Notes under the pieces: generated by a model
The model's input: the letters and a program-made list of their open reading frames with translations, nothing else
Database searches by the model: none
What the model was told of the DNA's origin: nothing
In this document: one piece after another, positions 24,859 through 35,466 of the stretch
Layout of the letters: every line of letters starts with the position of its first letter
Position numbering within the stretch: position 1 is the stretch's first letter
Program-made: the position numbers and the translations under genes
Assembly (NCBI GenBank): GCA_025266875.1
Contig: JALLLT010000005.1
Coordinates: forward strand, 806,001 to 870,000
Direction: 5' to 3'
Source of the DNA: Fennellomyces sp. T-0311
Lineage: Eukaryota > Mucoromycota > Mucoromycetes > Mucorales > Lichtheimiaceae
DNA length: 64,000 nucleotides

Positions 24859-26403
24859 ATTTCTTTACCACCTTAACTTTATTCCCTCTTTGTAACCCTA
24901 CTTTCGCTGGAACATATTTCTTCTCTTTTTTACACCCATAAGCCTGTATGTAAAAGCCTTTGTTTTTAGTAGTACCCATATGCTGGAATACGCTATGAAA
25001 GTGCATAACGCCACTTTGTATAAACAAAAAAAAAACAAAAATAAACACTCCTACGGACATGTCCTAAATGATTACAAATCAATTGCTTGTTCTTTCATGT
25101 TGTATTTTTACCTGCTGATAATTAATAATCAACGCATCTGATCCCCGTATAAGATGACACACCGAGCATTTAGACTATTATTACCCTGATGTTTTGTAGG
25201 TGTGAGCCTCCGGCGCCTCCTGCCGTGCTAATCCTTTTTGTGTAATGTTACCCAAACAAATTTGCATGATTTGCAGGTTGATCGTTCAATAAGATCCATG
25301 TACTACGTATACCAAGTTGAGGGCGTGATTTCTTGAGAGTGTGTTGCGTTTCAATCAAGCTGAAATTGATCAGGTGGCTCCCACAAACGTGGAATGCGGC
25401 AGCCAGGCGGTAATTAATTAAGGTGATAGCGAGGCGATAGTAATCGAAATTAAAGGAAAACTAGTGAGAAACTTATAAACTTCTCGACGTATGTATTCTA
25501 AATAGTACATTTAATGAGGAAGAAGTTATAGCTTAAATGAGGATATCCGTACCCCGCTAATACTTTATTTCAGGATGTTGATGAGCTAATACGTATACGG
25601 CGGCAGGCGCCGGTTTCCACTGTCGGATTCAGCTATTAAAACTGACAAAACTGACCCATGGTTACCAAAGAGGCCACTCCAGTCATTTTCATCTTGTATA
25701 ACTGCTTTGCATCTGAACCTTATGTAGAAACGGGCCGGAGCGATTCACTTTTAGAGCATGGGAAACTTACAGAGCAAGGAGAACTTCAAATAATATTCGA
25801 TCCGAAATATAGTAAGCACTTTGATCAGCTAGAACAGCTTGTATACTAACCGTCCAGAATAGGTAATGTACATCATATAGTAGATAGCAACGAAAACTAG
25901 TATATTATCAGCTTATGCTTATATACACATTAACAGCAAGATAAAATGACTGAAAGGATATACTTTTTAGCGGCATAAATGATGACTGATGCTTCCAGAG
26001 GTCGTGATCTTATCGAGCATATCGTATATGTTACTGACTGTGCCATTACAAAAGATAATAAAGTTAGTCTTTCTTTAATACATATCATCGTTTCTTAGTA
26101 TCATAATTATAATAATCTACATACACAGTGACATCACTTTCTTTCATCTAGCTTGTTTATAACCCTGGGCAGTGATTGTTAACCACGCTGAAAGCAGCTC
26201 TCCAGCTCCTACCCTCTGAGGTTTGCCATTCCTTCGGCCGTTTTTTCGGTTACATCGCCCGTGCCTAGTGGGAGCTTGCTAAGAACAAATTAAATTTGGT
26301 TCGTTGTTATCATACAATTCATAAGGTACGAAGGATTGTAGTATTGATTTACTACCGTCACTGCAAATAATTTTTGGTGCATTTTGGAGAATGGTTTTTT
26401 GAA
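24859..26403. other. Intergenic, gene-poor AT-rich region
   Basis: Begins with the dehydrogenase 3' flank. A 63-codon plus-strand frame at 25658-25849 (MVTKEATPVIFILYNCFASE) lacks supporting exons or family similarity and is not called. Otherwise nothing recognised. Confidence 0.4.
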
Positions 26404-26484
26404 GTGGTTAAACATAAGCTTTTTTAACCGCTTGAGTTGCTAAATACGGTAATGCAAGTGGTTAAAAAGCTTATGTTTAACCGC
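26404..26484. repeat. Nested inverted repeat (hairpin)
   Basis: The left arm GTGGTTAAACATAAGC with TTTTTTAACCGCTTG (26404-26434) is nearly the reverse complement of the right arm at 26455-26484, which begins CAAGTGGTTAAAAAGC. Each arm is itself partly palindromic (GGTTAA ... TTAACC). A further GTAACCACTTTTAACC follows at about 26486. It could fold as a cruciform or long RNA hairpin; it may be a remnant of a foldback element. Confidence 0.75.
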
Positions 26485-26586
26485 TGTAACCACTTTTAAC
26501 CATCGAAATTTTTTGCGCTGATGTTATGTATGTAATTGGATATGTCCCTCAGATACAGCATGATATAAGGGAAAAGTTTTGAGTTG

Positions 26587-26932
26587 TTATCTGCTGGACA
26601 AGTTACTAGTGGGTATATCTTTTACATTCAGGACAGGACCTTTGAATCCAAGTTCTTTTTTTTTAGCTTCTAGCAATGGTTGGTGATAGACTTCAATACG
26701 ACGCCCCGTAAATTGGTTGGCCTCAAATTTTCGTAAGTATCGGTATCATCGAACGGTTCGATTGAGTACATTGGTTGTGATTGGTCTTACATACAGTGTC
26801 AACGATGTACTGGTGTGCTCCATCAATGTTGTGTTTTGACTTATGATCACCCATCCACGTATGGTCGTATATGGAAACGTATCGAGACGCACGCAAGCTT
26901 TCTAATGGTGACGGGAGCGAGGGGCAATTCAT
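26587..26932 (-). CDS. Possible small two-exon gene, unknown function (90 residues)
   Basis: Exon 1 (26795-26932) starts MNCPSLPSPLESLRASRYVS and ends HQYIVDT. A GTATGT donor and TTGAG acceptor join it in frame to exon 2 (26587-26721), which reads ANQFTGRRIEVYHQPLLEAK and ends DIPTSNLSSR. Both exons read like protein-coding sequence, and the splice keeps phase 0. No family recognised. Its start resembles the middle of a protein, so it may be the surviving 3' part of a larger gene in this repeat-rich island. Confidence 0.35.
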
Positions 26933-27058
26933 TTAAAGAAGAAGCACATCGAAGTACTTTTTAAATGCTCCAAGATTGCTAAGAGCGTTCCTTGGCCTGT
27001 CTTCAAGTCTATTCAATCAAGTTGGTCAAACTGAGGAAACTTTACCGCCATACATATA

Positions 27059-27202
27059 CAGTATTTCCAAAAATTAATGTCGCTACCTAAAGGAATCAAT
27101 GTCGTTCCAAAAATGGAAGTCGCTGTATACTTTATATTATAAAAATTGGACCTTGGCGACATTGATTTTTATGGATAGCGATATTACTTTTTGGAAATAC
27201 TG
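27059..27202. mobile_element. Tc1/mariner-type MITE (144 bp, TA target duplication)
   Basis: Terminal inverted repeats of about 27 bp: the left end begins CAGTATTTCCAAAAATTAA (27059 on) and the right end closes with TTTTTGGAAATACTG at 27202. TA dinucleotides flank both ends (27057-27058 and 27203-27204), as expected for Tc1/mariner insertion. The interior is non-coding and repeats AATGTCG-type words. Probably mobilised in trans by a Tc1-like transposase such as the dead copy 0.9 kb downstream. Confidence 0.82.
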
Positions 27203-27436
27203 TATATGCTTTACTTAAAGAAAGATTGCAGTCCATGTACATTATAGAACTGCTTTCCAATGACAGCCCTGATTACCTTTTGTGACTTATCTGTGCCGGC
27301 ATCGCATGAGCACAGGTGCTGGGCATATCGACGTACCAGAGAAAAGAGGGTAATGAAAACCTTTTTTGAATCAGAATTTGATATCTAAATGGACAACCAT
27401 GGCCATGGACACTCAGAAAAACTTGATGCCAATTTA

Positions 27437-27860
27437 TCGACACATCCATACAAACTATTCATCGTCAATGAGAGCCTTCTCTGCGCCTTGATCATAAAGC
27501 TGTATTGCGCGTTTGTGCTTTCCTTGCTGCGCAAATATTAAGAAGCTGCCAATAACATGCACTCAATCATTTTCTCGGTTGCTTCCATTGCCTTGCTGAA
27601 GGAGCTTTTAATTGCGTATGCAGAGATGAACATGTCAAGAACTATGGCTTCAGGGTGTCGCGTTCTGTCAATAATTGGAGACAACTGTCAATTACAGCAT
27701 CGTAATCGTCACTTGCGAGAAACTTTACGTCCAAATGATACAGACTGAACCACGCGTCGTTGCTGTCGTCTGACTGCTTGTACCTTTCTGGCTTTGAGAA
27801 GTGGTCATAATTTCCGTGTAATTTGCTTTTCATGTGAAGGAGAGTTGTACGGGGTGCCAA
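27437..27860 (-). pseudogene. Fragment of the TPR/F-box/LRR family
   Basis: On the minus strand this reads YHLDVKFLASDDYDAVIDSC, then MFISAYAIKSSFSKAMEATE and KMIECMLLAAS, with breaks, and ends with LSLTMNSLY. The order and wording match the TPR-like N-terminal part of pseudogene copies A and B (NTVKAAEKMIGYSLLA; RRLSSSMNNM), in the opposite orientation. Only the N-terminal third survives. Confidence 0.5.
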
Positions 27861-28066
27861 CTTTCACAACAGCGAGCCTTTTACTTCGACTATTAAGAAT
27901 ATTTCCGACGTATAAGAAGTTAAACGTATATGAAAGATGTGCACCACAGTCTACGTTGCCACACCAAGTATATTCCCATCCAAAAAGCCTTCGGAAGTTC
28001 TAGATTTGGAAATAAAATATTTAGCATTTATGCACTTTGCCACCGCTTTTCTTGCCCTACATCACA

Positions 28067-29130
28067 ATGGCGTTTCACGATATTAGCAACAACATTCTTG
28101 ATAAGCACAGACAGGTTACAGAAGCAGAAAAAGATCAAATCATCCGCATGAAATTAGCCAATATCTATTCCCTTGAGATTTTCATCCATTACCGGGATAA
28201 ATCGCAACACCATCGCTAGTGTCATCAAGAATTAGGAGAAGACCGATACTGTTAGGAATAAGCCTAGAATTGGGTGGCACTAAGAATTGAACTAGACGAA
28301 TCGAATTGTCCTCTGGCTGAGTGCAAGACGTAATCCAATGGAGCCGTATTTATTAACACCAAGCAGTACTCGAGAGCGCAGGCATTACGGCCTCCAGAAA
28401 CACGGTGATCAAGTATTTGAAGAGGCACGGCTTTGAATCTCATCGACCAGCTCAAAAGTCAGCTTTGGCGCGTAAGCAGATAGCTCGACGGCTTGAATGG
28501 ACCAAGTGCACAAGAATTGGACCATGGAACAGTGAAGCAACCTCATCTGGTCCAGTAAATCCAGATTCACAGTACCAGGAAATGATGGAGAACAACGCGT
28601 AATTAGACGTCGAGGGGAGCGATATGTAGAACTTCATATCATTCCAACATACCAGTTTGGTAAAGGATCGGTCATGTTGTGGAGCTGTTTTTGGACGGGA
28701 AGCTTCGGGCCATTGGTCTTTATGGATAGCAATGTAGATAAAAAAGCGTATGCCACTTTGCCTCGCCAACCACCTCCTCCAGTACCTGAAAAAAAGTTAC
28801 TGAGGGTATTGGCCGTAAATTTATTTTCCAAGATGGCGCTAGCTGTCTTACCGGTGACTATACGATGCGATATGAGGAATCTAGTATCAGATAGCTTAAC
28901 TTCTGGCCTACCGGAGCCCTGACCTAAATCACATTGAGCATGTATGGAGCGCCTTAGAAAAGACAATCAGAAAGCGTCGAGCTCATATTTCGACCAAAGA
29001 AGAGCTAAAGACTGCACTCTGAAAAAAGTGGGACAAACTGACCACTGAACTGGCAGAGCCTTTCGTGGGTAGTACGCCAGATCGCTGCAAGGCTGCCATC
29101 AAAGCGAATGGAGAGTATACAAAGCATTAG
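28067..29130 (+). pseudogene. Tc1/mariner transposase, multiply frameshifted
   Basis: Starts at ATG 28067 with a helix-turn-helix-like region (DQIIRMKLANIYSLE), then RNTVIKYLKRHGFES-type sequence near 28400, LARKQIARRLEWTKC, a glycine-rich stretch around 28600-28720 (QFGKGSVMLWSCFWTGSFG after frame changes), and a clear terminal block with SPDLNHIEHVWSALEKTIRK around 28920-28980, the hallmark of Tc1-like DDE transposases. At least six frameshifts or stops make it inactive. A degenerate AGAAATACCGTATGTAC at about 29189 resembles the MITE end at 27202 and may be its right terminal repeat. Confidence 0.88.
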
Positions 29131-29278
29131 TGTATTGTCAATACTCTGTTTTAAACTTTATAACATAGTTCTAGTGATGACGCTCGTAAAGAAATACCGT
29201 ATGTACTTGCATAGCAGCGGAATTCGAAAGTCTTTTGGGTGGGAGTGTATGAATAGTTTGGAGCATACAAAAGGTCCT

Positions 29279-29489
29279 CTGAGAATAAATTGAGATTGAC
29301 CAAAACTGGTATCGATACCACTTTTGGTAAACAAGAAAAATCAGTCTGGATATGCCAGAGGAAAAAAACGAGCGCAGAAGAGGAAAAAAACGAGCGCAGA
29401 AGAGGAAAAAAACGAGGTAGACCCCGTTTTTTCTTGTTTACCAAAAGTAGTATCAATTCCTTTTCTGGTCAACCTCAATTTATTCTCAG
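29279..29489. mobile_element. Foldback MITE with about 60-bp terminal inverted repeats
   Basis: Both ends read CTGAGAATAAATTGAG going inward. The inverted similarity extends about 60 bp, through TTTTGGTAAACAAGAAAAA on the left and its complement on the right (29429-29489). The 90-bp core contains two and a half tandem copies of a 22-nt unit that includes GAGCGCAGAAGAGG. No coding capacity. It lies between the dead transposase and the HNH gene, 92 bp before that gene's ATG. Confidence 0.85.
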
Positions 29490-29580
29490 CGGCGCAAATT
29501 CGCACCTTGTGAGGACCTAAAATTCGACACGACCGTTTTGGAAGTCTTATGACACATTTTAGCCCTGTTGCCTCTTTGCA

Positions 29581-31233
29581 ATGACTGAATCCAAGACAGA
29601 AACCAAAATGGATGTTTTACAGAAGACGGGATCCGATGATGAGAACACCACAGAAAAGCAATCGCAGGGTAGCCAAAGGAACAATTGTAATGAATGAAGT
29701 CGCTAATGTTGTAATTGTTCTGTACAGAATCCGAGAATGAGTACAATGAGACTACGAAACCAAACAACGAACATAACGATACTCAGAGTACCGATGATAA
29801 AGCTGCTAAAGGTACTAAATGCTTGATGTGCATACACCGTTCTAAAGCTTGCTTCTGTAGACGCGGTTACTATCAAACGCGAAAAAGACGCGTCTATTGC
29901 GAACACAGTGGAGGAGCAAGAGCTAGTACCAGTCTGTCACGCGAGATTACCGGTTACCACAGATCCTCGTTATTTCGTCAACAAGGACGCTGTTGTCTAC
30001 TCGAACGCTACCGGAAAACTCAAGCCTTTGAAACGATCACATGCGAACCTTCACCAGCTCACTCTGTGCAAAAATAAGCATGGTTATCTCAAATTGGAGG
30101 AGATCATGGTGTACACTTTCTCAGAAAAGCCGTACGATATCGATAACCAATACATATTCCACAAAGACGGCAAGCGCGAGAATTGTGCGTGGTCCAATCT
30201 CGTCGTATGCGATAACTTGGCTGCGTTACAAGAGCACGAGATTGCCAGACTGGAGAAGCTGCACCCAGAAGGCACAAAATACGCTGTCGTGCGCAATGTA
30301 CACGACACACGGACATTTGAGCGCTACCTCGTCTCAAACACTGGAAACGTATACTCCCTAATCAGAGGAAACCATCTCCGCCCGGGAAAGGATGAGAGGG
30401 GATATCTGCACGCCCGTCTGATATGTGATGCTGAGCAGAGACTCAAGCACGATACCACTATTCGTATTCACATTCTCGTTATGATGTCTTTCAAAGGAGT
30501 TCGGCCAGAAAACGTTCATATTACTCACATTAACGGCGATAGGTATGACAACTCGCTGGAAAACCTGGCGTACATTGATCCTACCAAAAAGCCACGTAAA
30601 ACTCGAGAAAAAGAACGATCGGCAGCATCGCAAAAGCAAGGAAACGCACGCAATGAAATGCCACTGCCATCAATTACCGAGGAGACAAAGTGGAAGACCA
30701 TCGGTACTCTTCCATGGAATGGACTGTCTTTCAGCATGTATGAAGTATCCGACATGGGCCATGTTCGCAACAGGGATAGCTCCCAGCTGCTCAAATTATA
30801 CCATACATATTACGGCCATCCTTGTGTATACATGTACCACGATAACCATGACTTACATACACGCCCGAAGATCATGAGGGTATCTCGTCTTGTCGCGAAC
30901 GCCTTTGTTGACGACTATAGCGAAACACGGAATGTTATCATACACCTTAACGGAGACCGGCGGGACAACCGCGCGCAAAACCTGAAATGGATAAATAAGC
31001 ATAGTAGTTCTGCACAGAGAACTGCACGTCCAGTGATGGTATCACTTGTGGATGACCCAGAGAAGCAAAAGAAGTTTGCATCTGCAAACAAAGCACAACG
31101 TGAGCTATCTGTTTTTAACATCAGCACTTTGGTAGCTAAACATGGCAATTCTTTTACGAGGATGGTCAACTGGGATGGCGAGAAAAAAATGGCTTTAATT
31201 GAGGTGCTTCCATCCGAAAAAGACAAAGAATAA
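29581..31233 (+). CDS. Protein with three tandem NUMOD4/HNH endonuclease-like modules
   Basis: Three exons (29581-29668, 29728-29811, 29861-31233) give 514 residues; without splicing the long frame lacks an ATG. Exon 1 starts MTESKTETKMDVLQKTGSDD; the first 100 residues are acidic and disordered. Module 1 (FVNKDAVVYSN ... YIFHKDGKRENCAWSNLVV) is degenerate. Module 2 has YLVSNTGNVYS and IRIHILVMMSFKGV followed by THINGDRYDNSLENLAYI. Module 3 has YEVSDMGHVRNRDSS, then VSRLVANAFV and IHLNGDRRDNRAQNLKWIN. This NUMOD4-plus-HNH order is typical of phage and giant-virus homing-type nucleases. Module 2 keeps the IH dipeptide expected before the HNH helix; module 3 has VS there, so it may not cleave. 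Possible DNA binding or nicking is inferred only. Spliceosomal introns show it is an established nuclear gene. Confidence 0.75.
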
Positions 31234-32868
31234 AGCTCGAGCATTATTATTTAATCAATGTTATCGGCTATCAACTTTGCTTACAGTGTAACAAATTTCC
31301 CTTACCGTATTCCATATCCAGCAAGCACTTGCTCACTGTGCCTGCGTCATACTCTAGTGTTTGGTGCATTTTACACACCTCAACACCTTATACTCTATTG
31401 TACTTTTGCGTTTGGCACATCGACGTCTTACACTTGGATCGTTTCGAGGCACACTTTAACATTAACAATGTGCCCTTCGACACGGCTTGTTATTATCGTA
31501 GTCAAAATCCAAAGAACTTCATGGAACTTTAAGTTCCGCGGGGAAGACTGCTGATTGGCTGAGACCCAAAGCTCTATGGAACTTGAAAATCCAATACCTG
31601 GAGATGGTTTGCAGTGGAACATTTCTCGGAACTTCCTGTGAACAAAGTCAATATTTGAGATAGCCAAAGCAAATGGAAAGCATCAAACACCTATGTCTTT
31701 TAAATCTCCACATTTATGAGTATCTCCGGCTAAATTAACAGCTATTCTGGTTGAATATGAAGGTGTACGCAACCAAAAGCCTATCAATAAGTACCAAAAA
31801 GTGACAGATGCTCACATCCGCTAACAAAAAGGATCTCAAAGTTGCGAACAATTCTCTATAATATGACTGCTACATTCAACATCCGCTAAAAGTTGAGAAC
31901 AAAAAGTTTTTTTTCCTTAGTTAGAACTGATCTCAAACGCGGTTCATGTACATGATTGACACAACGTATCCCTCCGCCTAAATAATACATTTTCATCCCC
32001 TCTTTCGGATACAGTGTGCTTCCCATTACTGCCATTCATGCTTCTAGTTGTTGGTGTACCGTTATCGTTGTATAAAAGTTAGAACGAATATATAACGATG
32101 ATTGTACGACTTTGAAATTGGCCACATGTTCACATCGCGGCCACTTTATTCTTAATGTAGGTATCCCTTACTGTGTAAGCCATTTTCATCCACCAAATTA
32201 ACATGATATTATAGCTCTTTTGACTATATCTTTTTCTAAACGGTGTCGGTTTTGACATATTGTGGGTAGCATTGCATTGTTAGTACCATGTCGTTGTACA
32301 TATCTTCTCACTATTAGTACCACACGCTTCTACATAAAGATATAACAAGAATTATCTGTATTATATTGGTGCTTGATGAAGTAGTAACCATAGGAGTTGT
32401 TTATTCGCGCCCTGTGCTGACATAAGTGCGATGGTTCGTAGCTTTAATAAAGCTTCCGGACCTTAGGATCATGCGATACCGACAAGATTGATTAACCAAA
32501 ATAACAAGCAGAGTATACGTGCTGACTATACTTTTTACAACCCAATTATAAACAGGTCATTACTCTACTGTGTTCATTTCATCCAATCAACGAAAATGGT
32601 ACGGAGCACTAAGGATTTCAACATACTGGCATAGCTATGTATCAGCTCGGGCCGTGGTGCGATAACGTGGAGCCAGTTCACGAACCATTTAGACATCCCT
32701 CTTTTATCTGTTTTGCTATGCATTGATATATGAGAGAGGAATGTGAAGAAGCTGCATAGATATCTAGGAAATCGATGTCAGTGTGAAATGCTGGAGTAAA
32801 GTGTCTTAAAAAGGAAGCAGGCCCAGTGCCGAAAGAATTTTTTTTTTGGCTCTTTGTCAAGCAGAAAA
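31234..32868. other. Intergenic, no gene recognised
   Basis: 1.6 kb of AT-rich sequence. A short GAACTT/AAGTTC-rich patch lies at 31510-31640 (GGAACTTTAAGTTCC is palindromic). Imperfect direct repeats of CATCCGCTAA occur at 31817 and 31880. No coding exon seen on either strand. Confidence 0.4.
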
Positions 32869-34390
32869 ATGGTTATTCCCTTTTTCTCTGAGCAACTTGC
32901 CAACATCAATGCCATCCGGGCAACTATTGCTGTGGATCCAGCCATCCCCATCGAACAAAGCCTCACCATCAAACGCAATGCGCTCTGTCTGAATGACAAT
33001 GTAATTGTGGACTTTGACGCGTTTGGTGCGCATCTGGATCCTCGCGTACTGACCATCACTTTGAACGATCAAGAACACGATGTTAAGCTTGCACTCTCCA
33101 AACCAATGCCCAAAGGTTCTGATGATCTTTTAACGCGTTGGACAGCAAAGGAGTTGCAAAATATGCAAGGGTTGTCTTGTCGCGAATGTCAACAACGCAT
33201 CACGTCCACCAACCAGTTTCAAAGCAAAGACTTGCCTTCGGAACACTGGTACGAACTGGTCGAGTGCTGGATTTGTCATGAAGCCAAACCAGAAGAACAT
33301 CGTGCTCGCATGCAACCGATATCTGCGCGCGCCGGCATGGTGTTGGCGGGTGCCACGTATGTCTTGCTTCACCCTCAAGATCTTTTACCCGGATCGTTTG
33401 CTGTGGATGATACGTCCCATATCAAGGTATGCTGATCTCCTTTTACGATTTGCTGTTACGGATTTCAAGAAGGCCATCGTAGCGAAAGCATATGCTCGAT
33501 TGGCCGATACAAAAATCCTAGATCAATTCTGCCACACAACAGCTTGGTTGAGAAGAAGAGTCATTCTCTGCATTCGAGCTACTACAGTGCCATACATGCT
33601 TATACATTTCGCAAACAGTTGGCTGACAGCTTTTGCTCTAGTGGGACGCAGGTTTGTCGGCAAAGTGGATTCCGTTCCATTGCACACAGTGCGAGGTGCC
33701 GTTGGGCGAAGGTCAATATGAGAGAGGGCCAGGTAAGCAATGCAAACAACTTGAGTCCACATGGCTAACCAACTGTTAGATGGCGAGCTGTCTCTATTGG
33801 CGGCAAAGTTCTACAAGTACTGCATTGCCGTATTGCCTGTGGAAGCACCCCTCCCGACATTCCTGGAATTCTTCGTTTACGATCTGTTTGACGCTTCCAA
33901 GGCACATGCCACGTATCGCTTTCTGATCCAAGGCCGTCAAAGCAAACGGGTATATGCATTGGTAATTCAGGAGAGAGCGCTTATAGGAGACGTGGTATTG
34001 AACGATGATAAACTAGGTTTGGCTGTTCAACGTCGACACGAATATCATTTACAACCGAGGGTTTATGGACCCAAATGCTTCAGATGCCGTACATCACGAG
34101 CGAGGTAAGCGTGCTTGATCTCAAACAAATGACGGTGGAATGACTGATGTTTGATCCCAGTCATCAAGTTACTCTACATGGACTGCACGCAAGACGACAA
34201 AACAAACCAAATCGAGATGTGGGCCAAGGACAAGACGGCCGACCAGCTCATGTATCCGGAATCATGCTGTCAGCTACTTGTGGAGACGCTTAGACAGTCG
34301 ACTGCGACGATGCCTCCAGCTGCTCGCATGATGAACAATCCTGCCATGACTGTTTTGCATAATTTCTCGGTCGGCTTTGTCAAACGATAA
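32869..34390 (+). CDS. HECT-like E2-binding E3 ubiquitin ligase (UBE3D/HECT_2 family)
   Basis: This family binds E2 enzymes and acts as an E3 ligase; animal UBE3D is linked to cyclin B handling. ATG 32869 gives MVIPFFSEQLANINAIRA. Visible family signatures are LPSEHWYELVECWICHE (about residue 125), a C-x2-C pair FHCTQCEVPLGEGQYERG, SKAHATYRFLIQGRQSKRVY, VWLFNVDTNIIYN and MDPNASDAV, then KLLYMDCTQDD and the C-terminal MWAKDKTADQLMYPESCCQL with TVLHNFSVGFVKR. Introns near 33732-33780, 33961-34015 and 34105-34160 are clear. The region 33428-33645 between HIK and the Cys pair is unresolved: either one long intron or an extra exon whose frame I could not fix. The product is about 400-450 residues. 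Confidence 0.75.
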
Positions 34391-34462
34391 GGGCATGAAA
34401 AACCCATGAAACAAATTGGCTATATAACCAGCGCACACCCCTTCTCTCTCTCTGTTTTATCA

Positions 34463-35290
34463 ATGCATACCCTTCCTCCAGAGCTCGTCAACTCGATCTA
34501 CTCTCACTTGACCCAACATGACCTTGTTTCCCTCAGTCTTGTCTGCCACGCGTGGTCTGCCGCGACGCTTCCCCGACTCTACCGCCTGCCTCGCATCACG
34601 TCTCTCAACCAATTGACCCGTTTCTCCAAATGCACCCGCTTTCTCCACCTCGTCTCGGTGCTTGATCTCAGCACCGTCAGCCGCCACGTGACAGACAAAC
34701 ACTTGCGCTTGCCAATGTCCTTGTCGCAGATCAATCTGAGCGACTGCGATAAAGTATCGACGCACGTGATGAACGCATTGATCCGATGCTCGACCCACAC
34801 TCTGCAAAGTGCCGTCCTGATCAACTGCAAACTCAATCTGGAAACCCTTGATTTGCTGCGACAGGCCAGTCGGACACGTCTCACCCAACTGGATCTGAGC
34901 GGCACGATGGTGCTGCCTTGCCATGCGATCGACACGCCTAACCATTTAGAGCATCTGATAGAGCCTGAGCTGTCGCAGTTGCAGGACTTGAATCTGGCAG
35001 GTTGCAACTGGGTGGATTCGCGTACGGTGGCGAACATTGGTCGCGGGCTGCCTCGTCTGGAACGACTCAGTCTGTTTTGGTGCGACCAGGTGGATTTTGC
35101 GACGTGTCTCCAGGCGGTGCAGCAACTCGCGTGTCTTCGGCATCTGGATTTGCAGCATGTGCCGGCGGTCAGCTCCAAGGACGATGCGCTTCTGCTGCTG
35201 GACCAAGGGCGGCTGCATGCGGTGGAGTACAGCGATCGACGGCGTAGAGCCACTGTGCAGCGAAATAAAAATGTTATTTGTAAGCAGTAA
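34463..35290 (+). CDS. F-box/LRR protein
   Basis: Probable SCF ubiquitin-ligase receptor. The start MHTLPPELVNSIYSHLTQHD at 34463 is preferred because a TATA box (GGCTATATAACC, about 34418) lies just upstream, which would leave the in-frame ATG at 34406 untranscribed. The F-box is LPPELVNSIYSHLTQHDLVS followed by SLVCHAWSAATLPRLY. About seven LRRs follow: INLSDCDKVSTHVMNALI, LTQLDLSGTMVLP, LQDLNLAGCNWVDSRTVANI, LERLSLFWCDQVDF, LRHLDLQHVPAVSS. Intronless, 275 residues, higher GC than average. No frame damage. Confidence 0.87.
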   Translation: MHTLPPELVNSIYSHLTQHDLVSLSLVCHAWSAATLPRLYRLPRITSLNQLTRFSKCTRFLHLVSVLDLSTVSRHVTDKHLRLPMSLSQINLSDCDKVSTHVMNALIRCSTHTLQSAVLINCKLNLETLDLLRQASRTRLTQLDLSGTMVLPCHAIDTPNHLEHLIEPELSQLQDLNLAGCNWVDSRTVANIGRGLPRLERLSLFWCDQVDFATCLQAVQQLACLRHLDLQHVPAVSSKDDALLLLDQGRLHAVEYSDRRRRATVQRNKNVICKQ

Positions 35291-35466
35291 AGATCAAGCT
35301 CGAAGTTTCTGGTGCGATGGATCCACCACGCACATTTTGCTCGTTGACATCTTTGCTACACAATAGTCACACGCTGGCATAATTCTCTCACTTTCCAAAT
35401 ATATAAGCGGCAGGGAACACTCTCCGCCCAATTTTTACTCTACTTCTCTTTCCTCAACCGCTCCCA

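Noticed and set aside
29908..31233. HNH gene as part of a group I intron or viral insertion
   Set aside because: No flanking intron-like structure or viral genes; two spliceosomal introns and an upstream acidic leader mark it as an ordinary nuclear gene.
31258..31554. 98-codon plus-strand frame after the HNH gene
   Set aside because: Low-complexity Thr/Leu/Ser composition, no splice partners, no recognised family.
34406..34462. Upstream in-frame ATG for the F-box/LRR gene
   Set aside because: A TATA box lies between the two ATGs, so the upstream one is probably not transcribed.
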